NCBI RefSeq assembly: GCF_002964705.1
Contig: NZ_PQCD01000049.1
Location: 124,001-188,000, forward strand
Origin: Pseudoalteromonas sp. T1lg75
Lineage (GTDB): Bacteria > Pseudomonadota > Gammaproteobacteria > Enterobacterales > Alteromonadaceae
Reading direction: 5' to 3'
Length of the DNA stretch: 64,000 nucleotides
The notes under the pieces are model-generated. The model was not told the DNA's origin, did not search any database, and saw nothing but the letters and a program-made list of their open reading frames with translations. The position numbers were made by a program, and so were the translations under genes. Below, in pieces: positions 21,410 to 30,517 of this stretch. Each line of letters opens with the position of its first letter. Position 1 is the first letter of the stretch.

Positions 21410-23698
21410 ATGCTAGCCACCATGCGCGCCATCGTCGAGCAAGTTGCTCATCAGCCAAGCTTGGAAAGCGCGCTTGTGGTGTTTGTCAGCCAGGTCAAAA
21501 AGGCGATGAAGACCGAGTGTTGTTCTATCTACTTTGCCGATTACAGCCAGGATAACTTTGTCTTGATGGCCACCGATGGCCTCAACCCCGCCGCCGTGGG
21601 TAATTTCCGCCTAGGCTTTACCGAAGGCCTGGTGGGTCTTGTGGCTCAGCGTGAAGAGCCCATAAACCTTGCCTATGCCAAATCTCACCCGCACTTTATA
21701 ACCTCAGATCTTGTTAAAGAAGAGCAGTACAACGCCTTTTTATCCGTGCCCGTGGTGCATCAAAAGCGGGTGCTTGGGGTTATTGTGGTGCAGCAAACCG
21801 CGGCCCGGGTATTTAGCGAAGACGAAGAGTCCTTCTTGATCACCTTATCGGCACAGTTGGCACCGCAGCTGGCCGATGCACAAATACAAACCCTGTTGCA
21901 ACAGGACGACCTCAGCCACCGCTCGACCATGCTCAAGGGGATCTCCAGCTCCGGCGGTATTGCCCAGGGCGATGCCTATGTGGTGCTGCCCAAGGTCGAT
22001 TTTTCGTCCGTGGAGCTGCGTAAGGAAGAGGATAAGCTCAAACAAAAGCAGCTGTTCTTGCAGGCGGTGGCGGCCACCCGCAAGGAATTTAGTACCTTGG
22101 CGGTGTCCATGCAAGGGCACCTGCCGAGCGAGGCGGTGGCGGTTTTTGAAGTGTATTTACAACTGCTCGATGCCCGCAGCCTAGGCCGCGATGTGGAGCA
22201 GGAAATTGCCGAGGGCTGGTGTGCTAAAAGTGCCTTAAAACGGGTGATTGAACGCTTGGTGCAGCAGTTCAATGACATGCAGGACCCTTATATTCGCGAG
22301 CGCGCCATCGATGTCAAAGACATTGGCCTGCGGGTGCTGTTCCATCTGCTCAATACCGAAAAGGCCACTAAGCCTTATCCGCAGAATACTATTTTAGTGG
22401 CTCATACCCTGACCCCGGCCATGCTGGCGCAGGTACCCAAAGAGCGCTTAAAAGGGGTGGTGAGTGTGCACGGTGCCGCCAACTCTCATGCCTCTATTTT
22501 GACTCGGGCCCTTAATATCCCCACGGTTTGGGGTATCAACGATATTCCGCTGCTGCAGTTCGACAATAAAGAGCTGATCATCGACGCCTATGCCGGGCGG
22601 GTGTACCTTAGTCCCAGTGAGGCGCTGAAAAAAGAATACGCGCAAATTCAGCACCGCGATGCCAAATTACACGACCAGTTTGAGTCAGAATACCACCTGC
22701 CTTCGACCACCCCGGATGGCAAGGCCATCGACCTGATGCTTAATGCCGGTCTGGATCTACAAACCGAGCTCGACAGCGCCCGTTATTGTGATGGCGTGGG
22801 TTTGTATCGCACCGAGTCCTGGTTTATGCAAAAAGGCACCTTTCCCTCCCAGCATGAGCAGGAGCAGTGGTACCGTCAGGTGCTGAACAGTTATCACCCG
22901 GCACCGGTCACCATGCGGACCTTGGACATAGGCGGTGATAAGGCCCTTGACTACTTTGATATTCAAGAAGAAAACCCCTTCTTAGGGTGGCGCGGCATTC
23001 GCGTTAGCCTGGATCATCCCGAGCTATTCCTGGATCAGGTTAAAGCCATGATCAAGGCTAATTCCGGTCTCGGTAACCTGCGCATTCTCCTGCCCATGAT
23101 AAGCGAAGTCGGGGAGGTGGATGAGTCCATATCCCTGTTAGAGCGCGCCTACTATGAATTGCAGCAGGACTTTCCGCACGAATTCAGTTACATCGACAAA
23201 CCCCTGGTTGGAGTGATGATCGAGGTGCCATCGAGCATCTATTTATTGCACGAGTTTGCCGCCAAGGTGGACTTTTGCTCGGTCGGCTCCAACGACCTTA
23301 CCCAGTATCTGCTGGCGGTAGACAGGGCCAACTCCCGCGTCGCCAATCTGTTTGATTGTTATCACCCGGCCGTGCTGCGGGCTCTCAATAGCATTGCTGA
23401 ACAATGCCAGGCAGCAAACTTTCCCTTTAGTCTCTGCGGCGAGCTGGCCGGTGAGCCGGAGGGAGCCATCTTGTTGATAGCCATGGGCTTTGACAGTTTA
23501 AGTATGAACTTTAGCGCCTTGCATAAGGTGAAGTGGGTGATCCGCCGTGTCGGCTTAAAGGCCTGCAAGCATTTATTGGCGCAATGTTTAAGCGCCGCCA
23601 ATGCCAAACAGGTACATCGTTTGGTACGGGATTTCATGCTTGAACAGGGCTTGGGGCAACTGTTGTATCGACAAAAAGACGATGATGGCAAGCAATGA
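21410..23698 (+). CDS. ptsP: PTS enzyme I-Ntr (phosphoenolpyruvate-protein phosphotransferase PtsP)
   Basis: 762 residues. An N-terminal GAF domain (about 15-155) precedes the enzyme I body: HPr-binding helical region, swivelling His domain with H360 in GAANSHAS, and the C-terminal PEP-binding TIM barrel (about 430-720; CGELAGEP motif). It phosphorylates NPr in the nitrogen PTS, linked to sigma-54 metabolism and K+ control. The GAF domain senses glutamine/2-oxoglutarate status in E. coli. It shares a unit with rppH. Confidence 0.96.
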   Translation: MLATMRAIVEQVAHQPSLESALVVFVSQVKKAMKTECCSIYFADYSQDNFVLMATDGLNPAAVGNFRLGFTEGLVGLVAQREEPINLAYAKSHPHFITSDLVKEEQYNAFLSVPVVHQKRVLGVIVVQQTAARVFSEDEESFLITLSAQLAPQLADAQIQTLLQQDDLSHRSTMLKGISSSGGIAQGDAYVVLPKVDFSSVELRKEEDKLKQKQLFLQAVAATRKEFSTLAVSMQGHLPSEAVAVFEVYLQLLDARSLGRDVEQEIAEGWCAKSALKRVIERLVQQFNDMQDPYIRERAIDVKDIGLRVLFHLLNTEKATKPYPQNTILVAHTLTPAMLAQVPKERLKGVVSVHGAANSHASILTRALNIPTVWGINDIPLLQFDNKELIIDAYAGRVYLSPSEALKKEYAQIQHRDAKLHDQFESEYHLPSTTPDGKAIDLMLNAGLDLQTELDSARYCDGVGLYRTESWFMQKGTFPSQHEQEQWYRQVLNSYHPAPVTMRTLDIGGDKALDYFDIQEENPFLGWRGIRVSLDHPELFLDQVKAMIKANSGLGNLRILLPMISEVGEVDESISLLERAYYELQQDFPHEFSYIDKPLVGVMIEVPSSIYLLHEFAAKVDFCSVGSNDLTQYLLAVDRANSRVANLFDCYHPAVLRALNSIAEQCQAANFPFSLCGELAGEPEGAILLIAMGFDSLSMNFSALHKVKWVIRRVGLKACKHLLAQCLSAANAKQVHRLVRDFMLEQGLGQLLYRQKDDDGKQ

Positions 23699-23755
23699 AA
23701 TCCTCTTTATAACCTGATATATTAGCGATATAAGAAAACAGAATAAGTAAAATAC

Positions 23756-24562
23756 ATGGCAGATCCTATTTGGCTTTTTATCTTGTGCATGGTGCTAGGA
23801 AGCGTGGTGGGTTTTCTCGCCGGTCTGTTAGGCATAGGTGGTGGCCTGCTTATCGTGCCCGCGCTCAGTGCGTTGCTGGTGCATTTTAATGTCACCGATG
23901 TTGAACATGTATTGGTGATAGCCATTGCTACCTCACTGGCCTCGATTTTATTTACTTCCACGTCCTCGGCACTGGCCCATCATCGTAACCAGAATGTCCC
24001 CTGGGAAGTGGCACCCGCCGTTCTCTTTGGGGTGTCGAGCGGTGCGCTGTTCAGCGGTTTTATGGCCAGCTATATACCCCAGCAGGGGCTAAAAACCATT
24101 TTTGCCCTGTGCGTGATGTTTATTGCCCTGCGGATGATCTATTCCAGCCATAGGGCGACCAGCTCCCGACCCATGCCCTCAGATGTGGTGATCTTGGGTT
24201 CAACCTCGGTTCTCGGTGCGCTGTCCGGGCTGATCGGGATTGGCGGCGGCGCGCTTCTCGTCCCCCTGCTGAACTACTTTTCCGTGGACATGAAAAAGGC
24301 CATCGGCTGTGCTGCGGTCAGTGGTATTGCCATTGCGCTGTTTGGCTGCTTGGGTTACATTGCCTCCGGGTGGCAGGTGCAGGATATCAGTGACGGCTTT
24401 GTTGGCTTTGTTTACGTTCCCGCGCTGGCCGGTATTGTCGCAACCTCCTGGTTTACGGCGCCCTATGGTGCGCGCGCTACGCACTATTTACCCGTTTCAC
24501 ATATTAAAAAAATCTTCGCCTTACTGCTGGTGATCATCGCCTTACGTATGGTGTTTAGCTAG
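23756..24562 (+). CDS. TSUP/TauE-SafE family membrane permease
   Basis: 268 residues with about eight transmembrane segments and two internal repeats, each carrying the signature GIGGG followed by a VP pair ([14 protein letters not shown] near 24-37 and [14 protein letters not shown] near 162-175). The family exports or imports sulfite and sulfonates or other small anions; the substrate cannot be deduced here. It is followed 14 bp later by lgt. The ptsP-TSUP-lgt-thyA order recurs in Vibrio and relatives, so it is a conserved neighbour rather than a transferred gene. Confidence 0.88.
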   Translation: MADPIWLFILCMVLGSVVGFLAGLLGIGGGLLIVPALSALLVHFNVTDVEHVLVIAIATSLASILFTSTSSALAHHRNQNVPWEVAPAVLFGVSSGALFSGFMASYIPQQGLKTIFALCVMFIALRMIYSSHRATSSRPMPSDVVILGSTSVLGALSGLIGIGGGALLVPLLNYFSVDMKKAIGCAAVSGIAIALFGCLGYIASGWQVQDISDGFVGFVYVPALAGIVATSWFTAPYGARATHYLPVSHIKKIFALLLVIIALRMVFS

Positions 24563-24576
24563 GCAAAAATAAAATT

Positions 24577-25386
24577 ATGGCTTTAGAATTTCCACAAATT
24601 GACCCGGTGATTTTCGAAGTAGGGCCGCTGGCCGTACGTTGGTATGGCTTAATGTACTTAGTTGGCTTTGTATTGGCGATGTGGCTGGCAAACCGTCAGG
24701 CCGCCAAACCCGGTTCGGGCTGGAGTAAAGAAGAAGTCAGCGACCTATTATTTTACGGCATGCTCGGGGTGATCCTCGGTGGTCGTTTGGGTTATGTATT
24801 CTTTTATCAATTCGCTTATTTCCTCGAAAACCCGCTTTATTTATTCCGCATAGATCAGGGCGGCATGTCCTTCCATGGCGGCACGCTCGGGGTGATTGCG
24901 GCCATCTTCTGGTTTGCCAAATCGCGCGGTAAATCGTTTTTCGCCGTGGGTGACTTTGTGGTGCCCTTGGTGCCGCTTGGCCTGCTGGCGGGGCGTATCG
25001 GTAACTTTATTAATGGCGAGTTGTGGGGACGTACCTCGGATGTGCCTTGGGCCATGGTGTTCCCAACCGGCGGACCGGACGCGCGTCACCCATCGCAATT
25101 ATACGAAGCATTTTTCGAAGGCCTGGTGCTGTTCTTAATTTTGCAGTGGTTTATTAAAAAGCCACGCCCTGCGGGCAGTGTCTCCGGGCTGTTCCTACTC
25201 GGTTATGGCACCTTCCGTTTTGCCATTGAATATTTCCGTGAGCCGGATGCCCATTTAGGTCTATTGGGCGGCATTATGTCCATGGGGCAGATTTTATCCC
25301 TGCCTATGATTATTCTCGGTGGGGCGCTTATCTACTGGGCGTACAGCAAAGCGGATAACGCCGCGGCATCGGCAACGAAGAAATAA
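24577..25386 (+). CDS. lgt: Prolipoprotein diacylglyceryl transferase
   Basis: 269 residues, seven transmembrane segments. Signature [14 protein letters not shown] and the SFHGG motif containing the essential histidine are present. It transfers diacylglycerol from phosphatidylglycerol to the lipobox cysteine of prolipoproteins; the FlgO, FlgP, FlgH and cassette lipoproteins in this window would be its substrates. thyA follows after 10 bp (lgt-thyA operon). Confidence 0.98.
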   Translation: MALEFPQIDPVIFEVGPLAVRWYGLMYLVGFVLAMWLANRQAAKPGSGWSKEEVSDLLFYGMLGVILGGRLGYVFFYQFAYFLENPLYLFRIDQGGMSFHGGTLGVIAAIFWFAKSRGKSFFAVGDFVVPLVPLGLLAGRIGNFINGELWGRTSDVPWAMVFPTGGPDARHPSQLYEAFFEGLVLFLILQWFIKKPRPAGSVSGLFLLGYGTFRFAIEYFREPDAHLGLLGGIMSMGQILSLPMIILGGALIYWAYSKADNAAASATKK

Positions 25387-25396
25387 GGGAGCAAAG

Positions 25397-26248
25397 ATGA
25401 AACAGTATTTAGACTTATGCCGTCGCATCGTCGACACCGGCACCTGGGTGGAAAATGAGCGTACCGGGATCCGTTGTTTGACCGTGATTAATGCGGACTT
25501 GGAGTACAATGTTGCCGCCAACGAATTTCCACTGATCACTACCCGTAAAAGCTTTTTTAAGGCGGCCATTGCCGAACTGCTTGGCTATTTGCGTGGCTAT
25601 GACAGTGCCGCCCAGTTTCGCGATATTGGCTGTAACACCTGGAATGCCAACGCCAACGAAAACCAGGCTTGGTTGAACAACCCCAATCGTCGCGGTGAAG
25701 ACGATATGGGCCGGGTATACGGCGTTCAGGGGCGCAGTTGGCAAAAGCCGGACGGCACGCATCTGGACCAGTTAAAGAAGGTGGTTGATAACCTCAGCCG
25801 TGGTGTCGATGACCGCGGTGAAATCATCACCTTTTATAATCCCGGCGAGTTTGAACTGGGTTGTTTGCGCCCTTGCATGCACACTCATACCTTCTCCTTG
25901 TTGGGCGACACCTTGCACCTGACCAGTTATCAGCGCTCTTGTGATGTGCCCCTGGGTTTAAACTTCAACCAGATCCAGGTCTTTACCCTGTTAGCCTTGG
26001 TGGCCCAGATCACGGGTCATAAGCCGGGCATGGCCTATCACAAAATCGTTAATGCCCATATTTATGAAAATCAGCTTGAGCTGATGCGTGACGTACAGTT
26101 AAAGCGTGAGCCATTCCCTTCGCCGCAACTGCACATCAACCCTGAGATCAAATCCTTGGAAGATTTGGAAACCTGGGTGAGTACCGACGACTTTGAAATC
26201 TCCGGCTATCAGCATCATGACGCTATCCGTTACCCCTTCGCGGTGTAA
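25397..26248 (+). CDS. thyA: Thymidylate synthase (Vibrio-type long form)
   Basis: 283 residues from the ATG at 25397 with GGGAG ribosome site; the frame is open into lgt but MKQYLDLC is the family N-terminus. The catalytic cysteine is C160 in [10 protein letters not shown], and the [12 protein letters not shown] motif follows. The LRPCM sequence replaces the E. coli APCHAFFQF form, as in Vibrio and related marine genera. It methylates dUMP to dTMP with methylene-THF. Confidence 0.97.
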   Translation: MKQYLDLCRRIVDTGTWVENERTGIRCLTVINADLEYNVAANEFPLITTRKSFFKAAIAELLGYLRGYDSAAQFRDIGCNTWNANANENQAWLNNPNRRGEDDMGRVYGVQGRSWQKPDGTHLDQLKKVVDNLSRGVDDRGEIITFYNPGEFELGCLRPCMHTHTFSLLGDTLHLTSYQRSCDVPLGLNFNQIQVFTLLALVAQITGHKPGMAYHKIVNAHIYENQLELMRDVQLKREPFPSPQLHINPEIKSLEDLETWVSTDDFEISGYQHHDAIRYPFAV

Positions 26249-26555
26249 CCCAACTAACCAATCCTGTTGCCGCTCCGTTCAAGGGGCGGCAAGCATCCGC
26301 CGCTACCGAGTCTCTTAGACAAAAACACTCGCCAATAACTTGGCGTCTTATATAGCCAACGAAAGGCGTAAGCTGGGCCATACTCGGCGGATCTAACCCT
26401 AAGGATTACGTTAAGAGTTCCTCTGCCTGGGCGGTTTTTCACATCAGCAGCTGTTGGTTTCGCATGGCGCACAGCATCCACCTCTTTAGACGACCTAGAT
26501 GACATCTTGGCGCTGATTTTGCTTAACAGCTTATAGAGAGTAATTCTACGGGTGA
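26249..26555. repeat. Gene-free palindrome-rich intergenic element
   Basis: No gene. Contains TTGCCGC/GCGGCAA (about 26268-26292), ATCCGCCG (26295-26302) paired with CGGCGGAT (26385-26392), and CGCCAA-TAAC-TTGGCG (26330-26345). The first hairpin may terminate thyA. A 137-codon minus-strand ORF crosses it but runs into the 5' end of the flgO-like gene and is judged spurious. Likely a dispersed repeat unit. Confidence 0.45.
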
Positions 26556-27173
26556 ATGATGCGATACCTAATTCTATCTGCAACGTTAGTGCTAACTGCC
26601 TGCGCACAGTCGGAGCAAAGTACTCAGCAAATGAATGAACAGACGCAAGCCGGGCAATTGTCGGCACAGGCGATACATGGCCATACGCAACGCTTGGCCG
26701 AGCAACTGCTGGCGCGTATTCATGGCAATGAAGCGCGCCAGGGCGAACTGCACTTAAGCGGGCGTATCGCCGTGGGCACCTTTTTGCCCATTAAACAACT
26801 GGAGCATGACTCGCAGCAACCCAAGCAGCATGATCTCGGCCTGCAGTTGCAAGACGGGCTGGTTACCTTGATGACGCAAGCAGGATTCCAGGTGGTCGAC
26901 TTTAAGCAAAGCGACGGTATTTATATGCAGACGGAGCAGGATAAGATGCTGGCCCGTGATGTTATGCGTTTAACGCAGCGTCATAACCTGGATTATTACC
27001 TAACCGGCACCTTGTTGCGCCAAGAGGACAGCTATGTGGTGAATGCGCGGCTTATCAAACTCGATACTCAGCAGGTGGTGGCAGCGGCGACGGACTATAT
27101 CCCCGCCAACGTGATGTGGCCCGAGCAAAAGGGTATATTGCGTCACGGTCAGATCCACAGAAAAGAATACTAG
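26556..27173 (+). CDS. FlgO-family outer-membrane lipoprotein (first copy)
   Basis: 205 residues. A lipoprotein signal with lipobox LTAC (Cys16) is followed by a FlgO-type domain (about 40-190; IAVGTFLP...LGLQLQDGLVTLMTQAGFQVVDFK...YYLTGTLL...VNARLI). In Vibrio FlgO is an outer-membrane protein needed for flagellar stability and motility. A second paralogue follows at 27461. Two adjacent ATGs (26556, 26559) are possible starts. No sigma-54 or sigma-28 site seen upstream. Confidence 0.8.
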   Translation: MMRYLILSATLVLTACAQSEQSTQQMNEQTQAGQLSAQAIHGHTQRLAEQLLARIHGNEARQGELHLSGRIAVGTFLPIKQLEHDSQQPKQHDLGLQLQDGLVTLMTQAGFQVVDFKQSDGIYMQTEQDKMLARDVMRLTQRHNLDYYLTGTLLRQEDSYVVNARLIKLDTQQVVAAATDYIPANVMWPEQKGILRHGQIHRKEY

Positions 27174-27178
27174 ACTCT

Positions 27179-27444
27179 AGGGTCTGTTTATCTTTGCGGT
27201 TTACTTTATGTTCAATTTAAACGCATTCTGATCACGACGCTCGTTATGATGCATAGTCATTCTATGTTCATAGCGAGTAACACAGAGCAGGATGCGTTTA
27301 GATGAACCCGCAGGGCAGCGCTTGTAGCGCATTTCTACTGTGTTATTACATGTTTATGTAGAATAACTACACCATACATGTGCCGCCTTGTATAAATACA
27401 CTACAAACTGCTGCAGAAACGAACAACAAAGGTCAACAGACCCT
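27179..27444. mobile_element. MITE-like element between the two flgO paralogues
   Basis: About 266 bp bounded by 18-bp imperfect inverted repeats AGGGTCTGTTTATCTTTG (27179-27196) and CAAAGGTCAACAGACCCT (27427-27444), 16 of 18 positions matching. No ORF. The centre holds a long hairpin: AAACGCATTCTG ... CAGGATGCGTTT (about 27218-27298), with nested CTCGTTATG...CATAGCGAG. It begins 5 bp after the first gene's stop and ends 16 bp before the second gene's ATG, so it probably influences co-transcription. Confidence 0.7.
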
Positions 27445-27460
27445 TGAATAGGAGAGAGGA

Positions 27461-28123
27461 ATGAATAAGCTAGCACTGACGTTAGCCTTGGCTGCACTGG
27501 CCGGTTGTGCCCAGCAGCATGGCATAGCTAACGCCGATGCCGCCAGCACTCAAGTTGAGGGTAACGAAGGAGAAGCCAATCCTAGGTTGCATGTGGACAA
27601 GGCCTTTTTCCAAGGTGAGCGCACTTACTACCCGCAGCTTAATGCGCAAAGCAAAACCATTAACGTCTATATTCAGGAGCTGGCTCAGGAGCTGGCGGTC
27701 AACCTGGATCAGGCGTCGATAACGACGGCGCTGGCGGTGACCACCTTTACCTATGTCGATAGCGATTTAAATCAGGGCAGTTTGCTGGGCAATCATGTCG
27801 CCGAGTCCTTGATGCACGAGCTTCATCAACTGCGGGTGCCGGTTATCGATTTTAAGCTGACCAGGCATATTCGCGTAACGCCTGAGGGTGACTTTGCCTT
27901 AAGCCGCGATTACCTGGATCTGGAAAGTGCCACGGCGGCTCAGTACCTGCTGACAGGTACCTTGACCGACAGCAGTGACGGGGTCCTGGTAAACGCCCGC
28001 ATCGTCGCAGTGCAAAGTCGAACCCTGGTGGCCAGTGGGCAAATCTTACTGCCAGGCAGCACAGTAATGGCGCTGCAATCGCGACAAGTCGAAGAAGAGA
28101 CAGGGGTATTATTAAAAAACTAG
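27461..28123 (+). CDS. flgO: FlgO-family outer-membrane lipoprotein (second copy)
   Basis: 220 residues with ribosome site AGGAGAG. The signal peptide ends in lipobox LAGC (Cys16). The FlgO domain covers about 65-200 (LAVTTFTYVDSDLNQGSLLGNHVAESLMHEL...VPVIDFKLTRHI...YLLTGTLTDSSDGVLVNARIVA). Closer to canonical FlgO than the first copy. FlgO, FlgP and FlgT build outer-membrane structures around the flagellar base in Vibrio; flgT and flgP lie 1-3 kb downstream here. Confidence 0.88.
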   Translation: MNKLALTLALAALAGCAQQHGIANADAASTQVEGNEGEANPRLHVDKAFFQGERTYYPQLNAQSKTINVYIQELAQELAVNLDQASITTALAVTTFTYVDSDLNQGSLLGNHVAESLMHELHQLRVPVIDFKLTRHIRVTPEGDFALSRDYLDLESATAAQYLLTGTLTDSSDGVLVNARIVAVQSRTLVASGQILLPGSTVMALQSRQVEEETGVLLKN

Positions 28124-28211
28124 CCTAACGGGTGTAAGTAAGGGGTGCAGATAGCGCATCAACAATGAGCACTTGAGGTGAGGAATAACCGCTTAATCCC
28201 AATGAATGGGC

Positions 28212-28266
28212 TTGATTATCAAATACCTAGCTTTATAATCAACCCAGGGTCAGCAGACCCTGGGTT
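28212..28266. repeat. Two perfect hairpins abutting tRNA-Arg
   Basis: TTGATTAT (28212-28219)/ATAATCAA (28235-28242), then AACCCAGGGTC-AGCA-GACCCTGGGTT (28241-28266). The second ends at the base before the tRNA 5' end. Its right half, GGTCAGCAGACCCT, matches the right end of the element at 27179-27444 (GGTCAACAGACCCT) at 13 of 14 bases. Confidence 0.6.
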
Positions 28267-28341
28267 GGCCCCTTAGTTAAATGGATATAACAGCCCCCTC
28301 CTAAGGGGTAGTTGCAGGTTCGATTCCTGCAGGGGCCGCCA
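28267..28341 (+). tRNA. tRNA-Arg (anticodon CCU)
   Basis: 75 nt including encoded CCA. Acceptor stem GGCCCCT/AGGGGCC, D stem GTTA/TAAC, anticodon stem GCCCC/GGGGT (one G-U pair) with loop CTCCTAA giving anticodon CCU (reads AGG), T arm GCAGG-TTCGATT-CCTGC, discriminator G, then CCA. Its 3' end is 2 bp from the stop codon of the convergent peroxiredoxin-glutaredoxin gene. Confidence 0.95.
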
Positions 28342-28343
28342 TC

Positions 28344-29084
28344 TTATTGGGCCGCGAAGTAAGCGGCCAAATCGTCACTGCCGCCTATATGTTCGCCACC
28401 AATAAATACCTGAGGCACGGTTTCACGACCTGTGATGGCCTTTAAGCTGGTGAGCGAGACGTTATTGCCCAGGATGATCTCTTCAAACGTCAGGCCTTTC
28501 TCGGTCAGCAGGTTTTTTGCTTTCGTGCAAAACGGGCAACCGGGTTTGCTAAACAGGCTGACCGGCTGAGGCTTCACCTGCTGAGGATTGATGTACTCCA
28601 GCATGGTATCGGCATCAGACACCTCAAACGGGTCACCGGGCACATCCGGCTCGATAAACATTTTCTCAATCACGCCGTCCTTAACCAGCATGGAATAACG
28701 CCAGCTGCGCTTGCCGAAACCTAGCTCGTTTTTATCCACCAACAGGCCCATGCCGTCGGTAAATTCGCCATTGCCATCGGGTAACAGGGTAATGTTGCCC
28801 GCTTCCTGATGCTGCGCCCAGGCGTTCATAACAAAGGTATCATTCACCGAGACACAGACTATGTCATCAACGCCGTTTTGTTTAAATACCGACGCAAGTT
28901 CGTTATAGCGGGGCAAGTGAGTGGATGAACAGGTGGGTGTAAAGGCACCGGGCAGGGCAAAGACGATCACTGTTTTACCTGCAAAAATATCTGCACTGGT
29001 GCGTTTTTGCCACTGTTCATTGTCACGAATGGCAAAGGTGACATCCGGTACGCGTAGACCTGTGCTGTTTTTAAATTGGCTCAT
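28344..29084 (-). CDS. Peroxiredoxin-glutaredoxin fusion (Prx5/Grx hybrid)
   Basis: 246 residues. The N-terminal Prx5-type peroxiredoxin (about 1-165) has the peroxidatic cysteine C52 in PGAFTPTCSSTH; the C-terminal glutaredoxin (about 172-246) has the redox motif CPFC (183-186) and TVPQVFIGGEHIGG. Such hybrids (for example Haemophilus influenzae PGdx) reduce peroxides using glutathione directly. An OxyR-type site may lie in the AT-rich upstream region but is not identifiable by eye. Convergent with tRNA-Arg. Confidence 0.95.
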   Translation of the reverse strand: MSQFKNSTGLRVPDVTFAIRDNEQWQKRTSADIFAGKTVIVFALPGAFTPTCSSTHLPRYNELASVFKQNGVDDIVCVSVNDTFVMNAWAQHQEAGNITLLPDGNGEFTDGMGLLVDKNELGFGKRSWRYSMLVKDGVIEKMFIEPDVPGDPFEVSDADTMLEYINPQQVKPQPVSLFSKPGCPFCTKAKNLLTEKGLTFEEIILGNNVSLTSLKAITGRETVPQVFIGGEHIGGSDDLAAYFAAQ

Positions 29085-29209
29085 TAGTTTTAATCCTTAT
29101 CTAAACAATGAGCCCAGTATGCCAAGATGAATTAAATCATTAAAATGGTTTAATTTGATTAATGTAATCGCTTTTTTGGATGTTTAGGTCAGCTTGCCCG
29201 AATGTTTCA

Positions 29210-30385
29210 TTAAGGATTCACCAGCACCAGATCATTGAGCTGGATATTCTGCAGTGGCCGTTTTGAAACATTGCTGGCCACGGCACTGTGCTGATAGAGC
29301 TGGGTAATTTCGACCCGGTACAAGGTAGTTACCTGGCGTGGCAAACGCTTACCCGCATAAGTGACTGCCTGGCTGTTATGAGCTAGGGTGAGCTCTTGTC
29401 CCAGGGTCAAGCCATTGTCTTTGCCAAGGTTGATAATGACCTGTTGATCTTCGATATGCTTAATTTGGCCTTTGCTTGGCAGGCATTGCAGCGCCTGATT
29501 AAGGTCATACATTACCTGCTGGCTAAGAGCACTGACGCTGCGGCCATACTGACTTTGCCAAAAGATGCCGCTATGCACATCGACCAAAGCGGTTTTATCA
29601 AAATCCCAGGGCGCCTGAGTGTGATAAGCCTGTTGCCAGATCTTTTCAAAGCTCAGGGCATCAAACAGTATAAATTCCACGTTAAAAAAGCGCGCAAAGC
29701 TGTCGTCGGCCCAAAAGGCATAGTCGCTGTTGAGCTGCTGTCCTAAGGACACATCGGTGATATGCGAGAGCAGCACAAACTGGCTATTGCTGGCATTACC
29801 CACATAATCGATAAGCTGCTCATCATAATCGTACTGCTGTGAAAAGAAGGGCGCCACATCAAGGGCTTCTTTAAAATAGGGAGTCGGGCGCACATTCAAT
29901 TCGGCCTGGCTCATCAGCGCAAAGAGCTGCTTGCTAAAGGCTTGAGGAATGTCAAATATTTGACCATCGCGGGCTTGCTGCGGGTTGGCAAATCCGGCGC
30001 GGGTTAGGGCAAAATGATTCCGTAAACCGCTTTGCTGGCACTGCTGAGCATCGGCACCTGCCCGTATATCAAGCTGTAAGGTCACACTCAGCAAGCCATC
30101 TTGTTGTTGCTCTTCAAGCACATGAATTTGCTGTACCTGGCCTTGACTCTGTATCCTGATGCTATCTTGCGTCAAGACTCCCTGACTCAGGGTTTGCACA
30201 CTCGACAGCGATAACCCGGAGTACTGCAACGCCTGGGTAAGGGCATCATTGATAGCCTGCTGGCGCGCATCGGCGCTGCTTTGTCCGGCCAGGGGTGCGA
30301 CCCCTGTGGTTTGTAGCCATTGTGCCGCCACATAGTGGCTGTAGGCAGAAAATAACAGGGCGCAAAGTAAAGCTGGGTATCGCAT
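29210..30385 (-). CDS. flgT: FlgT, flagellar H-ring protein
   Basis: 391 residues from the ATG at 30385 (a longer frame is open but the signal peptide starts here: MRYPALLCALLFSAYSHYVAAQ). The mature part has an N-terminal domain with the family's AINDALTQALQYSGLS, a middle domain (about 130-280) and a small C-terminal domain with NLGKDNGLTLGQEL. FlgT forms the H ring around the basal body and recruits MotX/MotY in Vibrio. It is divergent from flgP with back-to-back sigma-54 sites between them. Confidence 0.9.
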   Translation of the reverse strand: MRYPALLCALLFSAYSHYVAAQWLQTTGVAPLAGQSSADARQQAINDALTQALQYSGLSLSSVQTLSQGVLTQDSIRIQSQGQVQQIHVLEEQQQDGLLSVTLQLDIRAGADAQQCQQSGLRNHFALTRAGFANPQQARDGQIFDIPQAFSKQLFALMSQAELNVRPTPYFKEALDVAPFFSQQYDYDEQLIDYVGNASNSQFVLLSHITDVSLGQQLNSDYAFWADDSFARFFNVEFILFDALSFEKIWQQAYHTQAPWDFDKTALVDVHSGIFWQSQYGRSVSALSQQVMYDLNQALQCLPSKGQIKHIEDQQVIINLGKDNGLTLGQELTLAHNSQAVTYAGKRLPRQVTTLYRVEITQLYQHSAVASNVSKRPLQNIQLNDLVLVNP

Positions 30386-30420
30386 AAAAATCAGTCGTAG
30401 GATCTCACTTACATCAAGAC

Positions 30421-30438
30421 CAGCAAAGAACATACCAG
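30421..30438 (-). promoter_or_regulatory. Sigma-54 promoter for flgT
   Basis: Minus strand TGGTATGTTCTTTGCTG: GG (30436-30435), ten bases, GC (30424-30423). Predicted start lies about 26 bases before the flgT ATG. Confidence 0.7.
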
Positions 30439-30458
30439 GTTAATCTCGCCCACGCTTT

Positions 30459-30477
30459 TTTGGCATTTTTTGTGCAT
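30459..30477 (+). promoter_or_regulatory. Sigma-54 promoter for flgP
   Basis: TTGGCATTTTTTGTGCATA: GG (30462-30463), N10, GC (30474-30475), close to TGGCAC-N5-TTGC. It lies about 43 bp before the flgP ATG. Confidence 0.75.
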
Positions 30478-30517
30478 ACTATGGCAATCACATTAAATAG
30501 TGGAAGTGGAGAGCGAG

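Noticed and set aside
26254..26667. 137-codon minus-strand frame across the thyA-flgO gap
   Set aside because: It overlaps the signal peptide region of the FlgO-like gene, is built on palindromes, and looks like translation of a repeat rather than a protein.
28124..28140. attC-like CCTAACGGG after the second flgO gene
   Set aside because: A lone RYYYAAC-like box; no L boxes, palindrome or closing GTTRRRY before the tRNA.
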